DNA of 64,000 nt from the NCBI RefSeq assembly GCF_000384295.1, contig NZ_KB913037.1, forward strand, positions 1,593,975 to 1,657,974. Direction: 5' to 3'. Under the pieces are notes generated by a model, which saw only the letters and a list, made by a program, of their open reading frames with translations, did not search any database and was not told the origin of the DNA. Of the stretch, positions 25,553 through 34,517 are shown in pieces. Origin of the DNA: Amycolatopsis balhimycina FH 1894 (lineage in GTDB: Bacteria > Actinomycetota > Actinomycetes > Mycobacteriales > Pseudonocardiaceae). Both the position numbers and the translations under genes were made by a program. Within the stretch, counting starts at the first letter, position 1, and the number at the start of each line of letters is the position of its first letter.

Positions 25553-26411
25553 CCGCAGGCTCCACCCTGCTGGGTGCGTCGAGCAGGCCGGTCAGCAGTT
25601 GGAGTCGTTCGTGGTCCGGGCCGCCCGGCTCGGCGGTGTAGACGATGAGCACGGGACCGGGAGCGCCCGGCATGGGGTAGGCGTCCCAGTCCAGGTTCAG
25701 CTCGCCGACCAGCGGGTGGTCGACGCGCATCTTGCCGCGTGTGGTGTCCTCGACGTCGTGGCGGGCCCACAGCGTCGCGAACTCGTCGCTGCGCACGGCC
25801 AGCTCACCCACCAGCTCGACCGCGCGGGGGTGCCCCGGCTCGGCGGCGACCTGGGCCCGCAGCATTCCGGTCAGCTCGGCGACGGTCGCCGCCCGTTCCG
25901 GGCACGCCTGGCCGGCCTCCGGGTGCAGTAACAGCGCGAGCAGGTTCCGCTCGGTCCGGGGCAGCTCGGTGAACGTGCCGAGCAGCGCGCCGGCCAGGGG
26001 GTTCCAGGCCAGCAGGTCCAGGAAGCGCCCGACGACCAGGGCGGGCGAGGTCGTCGCGTGCAGCAGCCGCAGCGTGGTCTCCGGCACTTCCTCCGCCGGG
26101 TACGAGCGCACCGGGCGGGCTGGGGTGCGTGCGGCGGCGGCGAGGCTGTGCAGGTGCCGCGTCTCCTCGGCGGAAAAGGTCAGCGCCCGGGCGATGGCGT
26201 CGAGGACCTGGTCGGAGGGCCGCACGTCGCGGCCCTGCTCCATGCGCTGGTAGTAGTCCGAGCTCACGCCGGCCAGCAGGGCCAGTTCCTCGCGGCGCAG
26301 CCCGGCGACGCGCCGCCGCGGACCGGGTTCCAGGCCCACGTCCTGGGGTCGCAGCCGGGTTCGCCGGGTCCGCAGGAAGTCGGCGAGCGCGCGGCGGGGG
26401 TCGTCGGTCAT
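25509..26411 (-). CDS. MmyB-type XRE transcriptional regulator
   Basis: I start at ATG 26411 (MTDDPRRALADFL). The 300-residue product has an N-terminal XRE helix-turn-helix (about 10-90; GLRREELALLAGVSSDYYQRMEQGRD). The MmyB-like ligand-binding domain follows (LLAWNPLAGALLGTF, WARHDVEDTTRGKMRVDHPLVGEL, VLIVYTAEPGGPD), thought to bind fatty-acid-like ligands. It is divergent from the quinone reductase gene with 131 bases between starts. This class very often controls the adjacent short-chain or zinc-type reductase, as is likely here. Confidence 0.88.
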   Translation of the reverse strand: MTDDPRRALADFLRTRRTRLRPQDVGLEPGPRRRVAGLRREELALLAGVSSDYYQRMEQGRDVRPSDQVLDAIARALTFSAEETRHLHSLAAAARTPARPVRSYPAEEVPETTLRLLHATTSPALVVGRFLDLLAWNPLAGALLGTFTELPRTERNLLALLLHPEAGQACPERAATVAELTGMLRAQVAAEPGHPRAVELVGELAVRSDEFATLWARHDVEDTTRGKMRVDHPLVGELNLDWDAYPMPGAPGPVLIVYTAEPGGPDHERLQLLTGLLDAPSRVEPAVTRPSPRSSPRPRG

Positions 26412-26542
26412 CGACCCAGTATGCCGGTGGGGTGACCGGCGAGGGTGGGTCTGGCGGTCCCAGGAAAACCCGAACGCCCGTGCGGTCGCGAACAGGCCCC
26501 AGGATCGGTGCCGTACCAGCCGATCACGGAAGGAAACGCGAC

Positions 26543-27493
26543 ATGAAGGCCGCACAGATCACGAGCTTCGGAACGCCGGACGTCCTGCGGGTCACCGAGA
26601 CCGAACGCCCCACGCCCGGTGCCGGTGAGGTCCTGGTGGCGGTCGAGGCGTCCAGTGTGAACGGACACGACACGATCGTCCGCGCCGGCGGGCTGAAGAT
26701 GGTGTCGGGCCGCGCGTTCCCGATCGGCGTCGGCCTGGACTTCGCCGGTACCGTCGTCACGACCGGCGCCGGTGTCGAGGGCTACCGCGCCGGGGACCGG
26801 GTTTGGGGCATGGTGCACCCGCGGCAGCGGCACGTCACCGCCGCGGCGGCGGAGTACGTCGTGGTTCCCGCCGACCGCATCGGTCTCGCTCCCGCCGGTG
26901 TCTCGTCGGTCGAGGCGGCGTCCCTGGTCGTCGCCGGCAGCACCGCGTTGATCGCGTTACGAGACAGCGTGCGGCTGGGCGACGGCGAACGGGTCCTCGT
27001 CCGTGGCGCGGCCGGCGGTGTCGGTACCGCGGCGGTGCAGCTGGCGCACGCGATGGGCGGTCACGTCACCGCGCTGGCCCGCGACCGCCACGCCGCGGCC
27101 CTGCGTGAGCTGGGGGCCGACGAGGTCCTCGACTACGGCACGACCACCTCGGCCGAGCTCGGGCCGTTCGACGTCATCGTCGACACGGTCGGCTCCGAGT
27201 TGCACTGCTACCGCGGCAGGCTGGCCAAGGGCGGCCGGATGGTCACCGTCGGGCTGTCGGCCCCCGCACTGGCCGCGATCGCGGCGTCGGCCATCCACGG
27301 CTCCCGGCGCATCCGCACGTTCAGCGCCAATCCCGGCTCCGCCGTGCTGGACGGTCTGGCCGGCTTCGTCACCTCCGGCGCGCTGCGCCCGACGGTCCAC
27401 AGCGTGTACCCGCTGACCGACATCGCCGCCGCGCACCAGGCCTTCGAACAGGGCGGCGTCATGGGAAAACACATGCTCGCCGTCTCCCGCTGA
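26543..27493 (+). CDS. Zinc-independent NADPH:quinone reductase (MDR family)
   Basis: The ATG at 26543 follows GGAAGGAA. The 316-residue enzyme has an N-terminal GroES-like domain (to about 120) without the catalytic-zinc cysteines, then a Rossmann domain with VRGAAGGVGTAAVQLA. It resembles quinone oxidoreductases and enoyl reductases that use NADPH. It sits alone between the divergent MmyB-type regulator, its likely controller, and a converging ABC ATPase gene. Confidence 0.88.
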   Translation: MKAAQITSFGTPDVLRVTETERPTPGAGEVLVAVEASSVNGHDTIVRAGGLKMVSGRAFPIGVGLDFAGTVVTTGAGVEGYRAGDRVWGMVHPRQRHVTAAAAEYVVVPADRIGLAPAGVSSVEAASLVVAGSTALIALRDSVRLGDGERVLVRGAAGGVGTAAVQLAHAMGGHVTALARDRHAAALRELGADEVLDYGTTTSAELGPFDVIVDTVGSELHCYRGRLAKGGRMVTVGLSAPALAAIAASAIHGSRRIRTFSANPGSAVLDGLAGFVTSGALRPTVHSVYPLTDIAAAHQAFEQGGVMGKHMLAVSR

Positions 27494-27566
27494 CGCACCG
27501 GTCCGGTACTCGTTCGTTGCTGGGGGCTGGGTACGTCGCTGGTGCTCGGTGACGGCAGGTTCACCC

Positions 27567-29138
27567 TCACCTTCCCGTCGGGCTTAGCCCGTTCCGCACC
27601 CGGCGCCCGGGAATCGCCGCCAGCAGCTCCTTCGTGTACTCCGAGCGCGGCTCGTGCAACACCTGGGCCGCCGGGCCCAGCTCGACCAGCGCGCCGTCCC
27701 GCAGGACGCCCACGTGGTCCGCGAGCTGCCGGACCACGGCCAAATCGTGCGAAATGAACAGGTAGGACAACCCCAGCTCGGCCTGCAGTTCGTCCAGCAG
27801 ACGCAGGATCTGGGCCTGTACCGACACGTCGAGCGCCGACACCGGCTCGTCACAGACCACCAGGTCCGGTCGCAGCGCGAGGGCCCTGGCGATCGCGACC
27901 CGCTGCCGCTGGCCGCCCGACAGTTCCGACGGTTTCCGGCGCGCCACCGAAGCCGGCAGGGCCACCTGGTCCAGCAGCTCGGGAACACGGGCGCGCCGGT
28001 CCGGCACCCCGAACGCCCGCAACGGTTCCGCGACGACGTCTTCGATGGAGAACTTCGGGTTCAGCGACGCGTACGGGTTCTGGTAGACGATCTGCATCCG
28101 GCGTCGCAGCCGGCGCAGTTCGTCGCCTTGGAGAGCGGTGATGTCCTGGCCGTCGAACAGCACCGAGCCGTCCGTCGGCGATTCCAGGCGCAGCACCATC
28201 CGCGCCGTCGTCGACTTTCCCGAGCCGGACTCGCCGACCAGCGCCAGGGTCTGCCGGCGCGGGATGTCGAACGAGATCCCGTCGACCGCGCGGATCCCGC
28301 CGTCGAACGTCTTCGCGAGGTCTCGCACCGAAACCAGCGGCTCGCTCGGTGCCGCGGGTGGCCGGGAAGCGCCCGTCATGCTCGGCGCCGCCGCGAGCAG
28401 CTGCCGGGTGTAAGGGTGCGTCGGCGCGCTGACGACCGACGCCCCCTCCTCGACCACTTCACCTTGCGACAGCACCACGATCCGTGCCGCGCGATCGGCC
28501 GCGACGCCGAGGTCGTGGGTGATGAGCAGGATCGCCGTGCCCGATTCGGCGGCCAGCGACGTCAGGTGGTCGAGGATCCGCCGCTGCACGGTGACGTCCA
28601 GCGCCGAGGTCGGCTCGTCGGCGATGATCAGCTTCGGCCGCCCGGCCAGCGCGGACGCGATGAGCACGCGCTGCCGCAGTCCCCCGGACAGCTGGTGGGG
28701 ATACTGCCGCGCCCGCAGCTCCGGCCGGGGCACGCCCGCGCGTTCCAGCAGCTCGATCGCCTGCGTCGACGCCGATCGCCGGTCCGCGAGACCGTGGATC
28801 TTCAGCACCTCCGCGACCTGGTCGCCGACCCGGTGCACCGGGTTCAGCGAGACCGCCGGGTCCTGCGGCACCAGGGCGATCTCGCGCCCGCGGACCCCGC
28901 GCCACTGCTTGTCCGACAGCGACAGCAGGTCCCGGCCGTCGAAGGTGATCGAGCCGCCGTCGATCCGGCCGCCGCGGGGCAGCAGGCCGATCGCCGCGTG
29001 GGCCGTGGTCGACTTGCCCGAGCCCGATTCGCCGACGACGGCGACCACTTCGCCCGCCTCGATGCCCAGGCTGACATCCCGGACGGCCGGGACTCCTCCG
29101 TACGACACCGCCAGGTCCGCGATCCGCAACAGGGTCAT
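27567..29138 (-). CDS. Fused DppD-DppF ABC ATPase, importer A
   Basis: I start at ATG 29138 ([15 protein letters not shown]), which overlaps the permease stop by 4 bases. The 523-residue product contains two complete peptide-type ABC ATPase domains. Each has Walker A (GESGSGKST, twice), signature (LSGGLRQRV in the first, LSGGQRQRV in the second), a Walker B aspartate ([20 protein letters not shown]) and an H-loop histidine. It energises the importer encoded by the next three upstream genes. Fusion of D and F is common in actinomycetes. Confidence 0.92.
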   Translation of the reverse strand: MTLLRIADLAVSYGGVPAVRDVSLGIEAGEVVAVVGESGSGKSTTAHAAIGLLPRGGRIDGGSITFDGRDLLSLSDKQWRGVRGREIALVPQDPAVSLNPVHRVGDQVAEVLKIHGLADRRSASTQAIELLERAGVPRPELRARQYPHQLSGGLRQRVLIASALAGRPKLIIADEPTSALDVTVQRRILDHLTSLAAESGTAILLITHDLGVAADRAARIVVLSQGEVVEEGASVVSAPTHPYTRQLLAAAPSMTGASRPPAAPSEPLVSVRDLAKTFDGGIRAVDGISFDIPRRQTLALVGESGSGKSTTARMVLRLESPTDGSVLFDGQDITALQGDELRRLRRRMQIVYQNPYASLNPKFSIEDVVAEPLRAFGVPDRRARVPELLDQVALPASVARRKPSELSGGQRQRVAIARALALRPDLVVCDEPVSALDVSVQAQILRLLDELQAELGLSYLFISHDLAVVRQLADHVGVLRDGALVELGPAAQVLHEPRSEYTKELLAAIPGRRVRNGLSPTGR

Positions 29139-29968
29139 CGGTCTCCTCCGTCCAGTGCCCGGGACAGCCGGTTCGCGGCGAGCACCACCGCCGCGACCGT
29201 GAGGCCCGGGAACGTCGTCATCCACCAGGCCGTGCCCAGGAAACTGCGCCCGCCCGCGACAAGCGCGCCCCACTCCGGCGTCGGCGGCGTCGCCCCGAAG
29301 CCGAGGAAGCTCAGCGCGGACACCTCGAGCACGGCCGTGCCGAGAGTGAGCGTCGCCAGGGCCAGCACCGGGCCCGCCGCGTTCGGCAGGACGTGCCGCA
29401 GCAACACGCCCGACCAGCGCACTCCGCTGGCGCGAGCGGCTTCGACGAACACACCGTTTCGCACGCGAAGCACCTCCGCGCGCATGACCCGCGCGAAGGA
29501 CGCGAGGTTCGCGATGCCGACGGCGATCGCCACGTTCGTCGTGCCGAAGCCCAGCGCCGTGACCAGGGCCAGCGACAGCAGGATCGGCGGGATGGCCAGG
29601 AAGACGTCGACGACCCGCATGATCACCGAATCGGCCCAGCCGCCGCGGAACCCGGCGAGCAGGCCGAGCGCCGAGCCGGCCACCAGGGCCACGAGCACGG
29701 CGATCGCGGTGGCCCGCAGCGAGAGCGACGCGCCGTGGATCACCCGCGCGTAGACGTCACGGCCGGTCTCGTCGGTGCCGAACAGGTGCCGCAGCGATGG
29801 GCCGTGCAGCCGTTCCTTCGGGACGCCGGTGATCGGGTCGTACCCGGTCAGCAGCGCCGGCACGAAGGCCGCGAGCAGCACGAACGCCACCACGGCGACG
29901 GCGAGGACCAGCCCGGGCGGCACTTTCACGTGAAAGTGCCGCCCGGGGGCTTGGGCGAGGTCAACCAC
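29135..29968 (-). CDS. DppC-type permease, importer A, with palindrome inside the frame
   Basis: This 277-residue permease has six hydrophobic segments, the EAA-type loop ([25 protein letters not shown]) and the family-typical [16 protein letters not shown]. Its GTG start overlaps the dppB stop by 8 bases. Codons 8-19, encoding [12 protein letters not shown], coincide exactly with a perfect 36-bp palindrome, so this part of the cytoplasmic N-terminus may come from an inserted repeat. An alternative is that the real start lies downstream, but no ATG or GTG with a ribosome-binding site stands out. Confidence 0.88.
   Translation of the reverse strand: MVDLAQAPGRHFHVKVPPGLVLAVAVVAFVLLAAFVPALLTGYDPITGVPKERLHGPSLRHLFGTDETGRDVYARVIHGASLSLRATAIAVLVALVAGSALGLLAGFRGGWADSVIMRVVDVFLAIPPILLSLALVTALGFGTTNVAIAVGIANLASFARVMRAEVLRVRNGVFVEAARASGVRWSGVLLRHVLPNAAGPVLALATLTLGTAVLEVSALSFLGFGATPPTPEWGALVAGGRSFLGTAWWMTTFPGLTVAAVVLAANRLSRALDGGDR
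29912..29947. repeat. Perfect 36-bp palindrome inside the dppC-like gene
   Basis: The sequence reads the same on both strands over 36 bases: CCCGGGCGGCACTTTCACG followed by its exact inverse. The core TTTCACGTGAAA is of the kind found as a dispersed palindromic repeat in related genomes. It occupies exactly 12 codons of the permease gene in frame. Confidence 0.88.
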
Positions 29969-30914
29969 GGGCCACCTCCGGCGTCCGCGCGATGCGCGGG
30001 TCGAGCAGCGGGTACAGCAGGTCGACGACCAGGTTGAGCACCACGAACACCAGCGCGGCCAGCACGATCACCGCCTGCACCACCGGGACGTCCTGCGCGG
30101 TGACGGCGGCCGCGGTGATCCGGCCGACGCCGTCGCGCGAGAAGACCGTCTCGGTGATCACCGAGCCCGCGACGAGGTTGCCCGCCACGACGCCGGCGAC
30201 GGTCAGCGTCGGCACGGCGGCGTTGCGCAGCAGGTGTCCGAAGTGGACGCGCCAGCGGCTCGCGCCCTTGGCCGCGGCGATCTCCGCGTACGGTTCTGCC
30301 TGCTGCGTGGCCAGGCTCTTCGCCAGCACCTGCCCGATGATCGCGCCGGTCGGCAGGGCCAGGGTGATCGCGGGGAGGATCACCGCCGAGAAGCCCTGCG
30401 TGCCCAGTGCGGGCAGCAGCCGCAGCCGGAACGAGAAAAACTGGATCAGCAGCAGCCCGACCCAGAACGGCGGCAGCGAGATCGCCAGCGACGGCAGGGA
30501 CAACAGGGCCTGCCGCAGCCAGCGGAGCCGGGTGAACGTGCCGAGGAACGCCGAGCCGCCGCCGAACAGCACCGCGAACACCAGCGCCGGCCCGGTCACC
30601 GCGAGCGTCGGCGGCAGCGCCGTGACGACCATGTGCGTCGCGTCGTCGCCGGTGGCGACGCTGCGCCCGAAGTCGCCGTGCAGCGCCGAGACCAGCCGTT
30701 TCAGGTACTGCACGGGCAGCGGCGAGTCGAGGCCGTACTCCGCGCGGGCGGCGGCGAGCTGCCCGGGCGTCGCCGACGAACCCGCCTCACCACTGGCGAG
30801 CTTCGCCGAAACGGCGTCCCCCGGCAGCAGGTAGAGGATCAGGAACGACAGCGTGAACGCCGCCCACAGCACGAACACCGCCTGCGCGACGCGGCGGAGC
30901 AGATAGCGTCTCAC
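29961..30914 (-). CDS. DppB-type permease, importer A
   Basis: The GTG at 30914 overlaps the binding-protein stop (GTGA) and begins VRRYLLRRVAQAVFVLWAA, a normal DppB N-terminus. The 317-residue product has six membrane spans and the typical YLLPGD segment and EIAAAKGASRWRVHFGHLLRNA loop. It pairs with the DppC-type product of the next gene to form the transmembrane channel. Confidence 0.9.
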   Translation of the reverse strand: MRRYLLRRVAQAVFVLWAAFTLSFLILYLLPGDAVSAKLASGEAGSSATPGQLAAARAEYGLDSPLPVQYLKRLVSALHGDFGRSVATGDDATHMVVTALPPTLAVTGPALVFAVLFGGGSAFLGTFTRLRWLRQALLSLPSLAISLPPFWVGLLLIQFFSFRLRLLPALGTQGFSAVILPAITLALPTGAIIGQVLAKSLATQQAEPYAEIAAAKGASRWRVHFGHLLRNAAVPTLTVAGVVAGNLVAGSVITETVFSRDGVGRITAAAVTAQDVPVVQAVIVLAALVFVVLNLVVDLLYPLLDPRIARTPEVARG

Positions 30915-32521
30915 GACAGCCACGCGTCGAACAGCTGCAGCCGCGACGACGCCTCGAAGTCGACGGCGTGCGCCTTCGAGCTCAGCGCGACGACCTGGGT
31001 CAGCTCGAACACCGGGATCGCGTAGGCGTGGCCGACGATCAGCTTCTGCGCCTCGTCGGCGGACGGCTTGCGCCTGACGGTGTCCACAGTGGACGATTGA
31101 GCGTCCAGCGCACCATCCAGGGGGTTGCCCGGGACCAGCTTGCTGCGGTTGCCGGCCTTGGTGGAGAACTGGCTGCGCAGGATGTCCGGGTCGGCGCGGG
31201 TCACGTTGTACCAGAGGAAGTCGTAGTTGCCGCTCAGCTGGATCTGCGTGGTCTCGGCCGTCGTGTGCTGCTCGATCTTCAGATCGAAGCCGATCTTGCG
31301 CAGCTGCTGCTGGATCAGCTCCAGCGCGCTGCGGTTCTGGTTGAACACCGGCGAGAACACGACGGACGCGCTCAGCTTCTGCCCGTTCTTGGCGCGGATC
31401 CCATCGGGGCCGGGCACCCAGCCGTCGCCGTCCAGCAGCGCGGCGGCGCCCTTCTGGTCGTACGCGAGCTGCTGTGAGAGGTCGCTGTGCAGCGGCGTCG
31501 CCGAGCCCAGGATGCTGGTCGCGGCCTTGTAGCTGGGTGTCAGGACGGTGTTCACGACCTCGGTGCGGTCGACGCCCTTGAGCACGGCTTGGCGCACCTT
31601 CTCGTCGGTGAGCACGCCGCGTGTGGTGTTGGCGTGCAGGTTGAACACGACGCCGGGGTTGGGCCGGATGTTCTCGGTGAAGCCGTTGCCGGTGAACTGC
31701 GGCTCGTCGACCGGCTGGATGTCGGTGGCCGCGTCGAGCTGGCCGGAGGCGAGGCTGCCGGTGCGGACGCCCGGCTCGGGCACGATCTTGTAGTCGATCT
31801 TGTCGAGGTAAGCCTCGCCCTGGTGCTTGAACAGCGAGGACCCCCAGCTGTAGCCCTTCCGCTTGGCCAGCACGATTTCCTGGTTCTGCTTCAGGCTTTC
31901 GAAGACGAACGGGCCGGACCCGATCAGGCCGTTGCCCTGGCAGCGCTGCTCCGGGGTCTGCTTGAACGCCGCGGGAGCCAGGACGCCGAGCGAGACCGTC
32001 GAACTGGCCTGCAGGAACTGGGCGCTGGGTGCGGAGAACTCGATCCGGACGGTCTGCGGGTCGACGACTGCCGACGCCTTGTACGCGGCCAGGTAGCCGA
32101 AGCCGAGCTGGGCCTTCGTGCCGAGAGCCTTGATACCGTCGAAGCTCGTCTTCACGGCGGCCGCGTCGACCGGGCTGCCGTCGGAGAAGGTCGCGCCGGA
32201 CCGCAGGTGGAAGGTGAACGCCCTCGAATCGGCGCTGGTCTCCCACTTCTCGGCCAGCCACGGCTTGATCTCGCCGGTCTTCGGGTCCTGGTCGGTGAGC
32301 GAGTCGACCAGCTGACGGCCGACGTTGATCGACGCGTTCGTGGCGATCTGCTGCGGGTCGATGCAGTCGGGTGCGGACGAAATGCCGAGCCGCAGCGTGC
32401 CGCCGGGCTTCGGCGGCCCCGCGTCGGCCGCCTGTTCGGTACCCGCCGCGGAGCAGGCGGTCAGCAGCACGGGCAAGGCGAGCAGGGCCGCGGCGTTGCG
32501 GGCACGGGAAACAGGGGACAC
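30911..32521 (-). CDS. Family 5 substrate-binding lipoprotein, importer A
   Basis: I start at GTG 32521, which follows GGAGG by 6 bases and leads straight into a lipoprotein signal (ARNAAALLALPVLLTAC, lipobox LTAC). Longer in-frame extensions upstream lack any signal logic. The 536-residue protein is a peptide/opine/nickel-type (SBP_bac_5) binding protein, with GGTLRLGISS at the start of the mature part and the WYNVTRADPDILRSQF stretch late in the fold. It delivers substrate to the permeases encoded next. The substrate is unknown. Confidence 0.87.
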   Translation of the reverse strand: MSPVSRARNAAALLALPVLLTACSAAGTEQAADAGPPKPGGTLRLGISSAPDCIDPQQIATNASINVGRQLVDSLTDQDPKTGEIKPWLAEKWETSADSRAFTFHLRSGATFSDGSPVDAAAVKTSFDGIKALGTKAQLGFGYLAAYKASAVVDPQTVRIEFSAPSAQFLQASSTVSLGVLAPAAFKQTPEQRCQGNGLIGSGPFVFESLKQNQEIVLAKRKGYSWGSSLFKHQGEAYLDKIDYKIVPEPGVRTGSLASGQLDAATDIQPVDEPQFTGNGFTENIRPNPGVVFNLHANTTRGVLTDEKVRQAVLKGVDRTEVVNTVLTPSYKAATSILGSATPLHSDLSQQLAYDQKGAAALLDGDGWVPGPDGIRAKNGQKLSASVVFSPVFNQNRSALELIQQQLRKIGFDLKIEQHTTAETTQIQLSGNYDFLWYNVTRADPDILRSQFSTKAGNRSKLVPGNPLDGALDAQSSTVDTVRRKPSADEAQKLIVGHAYAIPVFELTQVVALSSKAHAVDFEASSRLQLFDAWLS

Positions 32522-32731
32522 CGGACGGCCTCCAGCGGGGAGCGGTTGTGTGTTCGAAGGCGACGCTAGCCAGAGACTTGAGGCCGTCCCACTGGGCGAA
32601 CCGGCATCCCATCCCCTGGCACCGCGGCGAGACGCCCTTGACACGCAAGCGTTTTGTGCTCGGACGCCGCTCGGCGGTCCACATCCTGAACGTGCGTGCG
32701 CCGCGGCGGTGCACCGGATAGCTGTAGAGAC

Positions 32732-32812
32732 ATGACTTCTCGCAGCCTGCACGTCGCCGTGGAGCTGGATGGCGAGCCCGAGCTGCAGGACCGCGGCGTC
32801 TACTGCCTTAGC
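32732..32812 (+). pseudogene. Possible N-terminal remnant of a luciferase-like monooxygenase
   Basis: An ATG at 32732 opens MTSRSLHVAVELDGEPELQD and is soon lost into the tail of the opposing ATPase gene. The first ten residues resemble the start of class-C flavin-dependent monooxygenases, which often accompany peptide-type ABC importers. The match is short, so this is only a suggestion. The remainder of the gap between the two importers (32522-32807) shows nothing I can support. Confidence 0.2.
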
Positions 32813-34517
32813 GCAGCTGCCGCCAGGCTTCGCGGCGCCGGCGCTGAGCCTCCGGGTCGGCGACCGGCGCCGCCGACAGCAGCCGCTGCGTGTACGGGTG
32901 CGCCGGTGCGGTCAGGACGTCCTTGGCCGGGCCCTGCTCGACGACGTGCCCGCGGTGCATCACCGCGACCCGGTCGGCGAGCTGCTCGATCACCGCGAGG
33001 TCGTGGCTGATGAACAGGCAGGCGAAGCCGAACTCGTGCCGCAGCTCGCGCAGCAGGTCGAGGATCCGGGCCTGGATGGTGACGTCGAGCGCGCTCGTCG
33101 GCTCGTCGGCCACCAGCAGGTCCGGCCGCAGGGCCAGCGCCCGCGCGATGCAGGCGCGCTGGCGCTGGCCACCCGACAGCTCGTGCGGGTAACGCGCGGC
33201 CAGCGACGGCGACAGCTGCACAGCGGAAAGCAGCTCCGCGACCCGGCTGTCCACTTCGGACCCGCGAGCCGCCCGGTGCAGCCGCAGCGGCGTCGCGACG
33301 CTCTCCCCCACCGTCGTCCGCGGGTTCAACGACGACAGCGGATCCTGGAACACCATGCCGATCCGGCGTCGCAGCGCCTTCGCCGCCCGGCCGCGCACCC
33401 GGGTGATGTCCGCGTCCCCGATGTGCACCGACCCCGCCGTGGGCGTGATCAAGCCGGTGACCGCCCGGGCCACCGTGCTCTTGCCCGAGCCCGACTCCCC
33501 GACCAGGCCGAGGACCTCCCCCGGCGCCACGTGCAGGTTGACCCCCGCGGCGGCGTGCACGGCCAGCGCGCGGAACCGGCCGCGGTAGGTGACCGCCAGG
33601 TCCGTCACGCGCAGCAGCGGTGCCTCGGCAGGCACGTCGGGGACCGACGCCACCGCCGGGTGCTCCCCGGCGGCGACGTGCCCCGGCCCGACCGAAACGT
33701 CCGCGGCCAGCGCGCGTTCGAGCCCGGTCGTCGCCGCGCTGCTGAGCGAGACGACCGAGCCGAGCAGCTGCCGCGTGTAGTCCTCGGCCGGCGCGGTGAA
33801 GATCGCCTCGACGGCGCCCTGCTCGACGACGCGGCCGTCGTGCATCACGACGACCCGGTCGGCGAGGTCGGCGACCACGCCCATGTCGTGCGTGATCAAC
33901 AGGATCGCCGTGCCCAGCCGTGCCCGCAGGTCCCGCAGGAGCTCGAGGATCTCCGCCTGCACGGTGACGTCCAGCGCGGTGGTCGGCTCGTCGGCGATCA
34001 GCAGCTTCGGCTCGTTCGCCACCGCCATCGCGATCACCACGCGCTGCAGCTGCCCGCCGGACAGTTCGTGCGGGTAGGACCGGAGCCGCGCACGCGGGTC
34101 CGGCAGCCCGACCAGGCCGAGCAGCTCGACCGCGCGTTCCCGAGCCGCCGCGGCGGTGACGTCGCGGTGCGCGCGGATCGCCTCGACGAGCTGGTCCCCG
34201 ATGGTGAACACCGGGTTCAGCGCGCTCATCGGCTCCTGGAACACCATCCCGACGTCCCCGCCGCGGACTTCCCGCAGCTCGTCCGGGGTCAGCTCGTAGA
34301 GGTCCCGCCCGGCCAGCTCCGCGCGGCCTGTTACGCGGGCCGCGGGCGGGAGCAGGCCGAGCAGGGACATCGCGGTGACCGTCTTGCCGGAGCCGGACTC
34401 CCCGACCACCGCGACGACCTCGCCCGCGCCGACCTCGTAGCCGACCCCGCGGACGGCTTCGACGTCCCCGAACGAGACCGCCACGTCGTGCAGCCGCAGG
34501 AGCCCGGCTCCGGTCAC
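32808..34517 (-). CDS. Fused DppD-DppF ABC ATPase, importer B
   Basis: The 569-residue product has two full peptide-type ATPase domains (Walker A GESGSGKT and GESGSGKST; signatures LSGGQLQRV and LSGGQRQRA; Walker [11 protein letters not shown] and [10 protein letters not shown]). A linker of about 40 residues rich in Ala, Val and Pro joins the halves. Its GTG start overlaps the binding-protein stop by 4 bases (GTGA). It is the last gene of the minus-strand operon starting at 38131. Confidence 0.92.
   Translation of the reverse strand: MTGAGLLRLHDVAVSFGDVEAVRGVGYEVGAGEVVAVVGESGSGKTVTAMSLLGLLPPAARVTGRAELAGRDLYELTPDELREVRGGDVGMVFQEPMSALNPVFTIGDQLVEAIRAHRDVTAAAARERAVELLGLVGLPDPRARLRSYPHELSGGQLQRVVIAMAVANEPKLLIADEPTTALDVTVQAEILELLRDLRARLGTAILLITHDMGVVADLADRVVVMHDGRVVEQGAVEAIFTAPAEDYTRQLLGSVVSLSSAATTGLERALAADVSVGPGHVAAGEHPAVASVPDVPAEAPLLRVTDLAVTYRGRFRALAVHAAAGVNLHVAPGEVLGLVGESGSGKSTVARAVTGLITPTAGSVHIGDADITRVRGRAAKALRRRIGMVFQDPLSSLNPRTTVGESVATPLRLHRAARGSEVDSRVAELLSAVQLSPSLAARYPHELSGGQRQRACIARALALRPDLLVADEPTSALDVTIQARILDLLRELRHEFGFACLFISHDLAVIEQLADRVAVMHRGHVVEQGPAKDVLTAPAHPYTQRLLSAAPVADPEAQRRRREAWRQLR

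Noticed and set aside
27654..29753. Open frame of 699 codons on the plus strand across the ABC ATPase and permease genes
   Set aside because: Composition is that of an antisense shadow in high-GC DNA, and the minus strand encodes complete ATPase motifs.
32638..32643. TTGACA hexamer in the gap between the two importers as a promoter
   Set aside because: No acceptable -10 box follows at 16-18 bases and no intact plus-strand gene lies downstream.
30915..32714. Long N-terminal extension of the dppB-like frame across the binding-protein gene
   Set aside because: The extension is out of frame with the binding protein and arginine-rich. The real dppB start is the GTG at 30914, coupled to the binding-protein stop.
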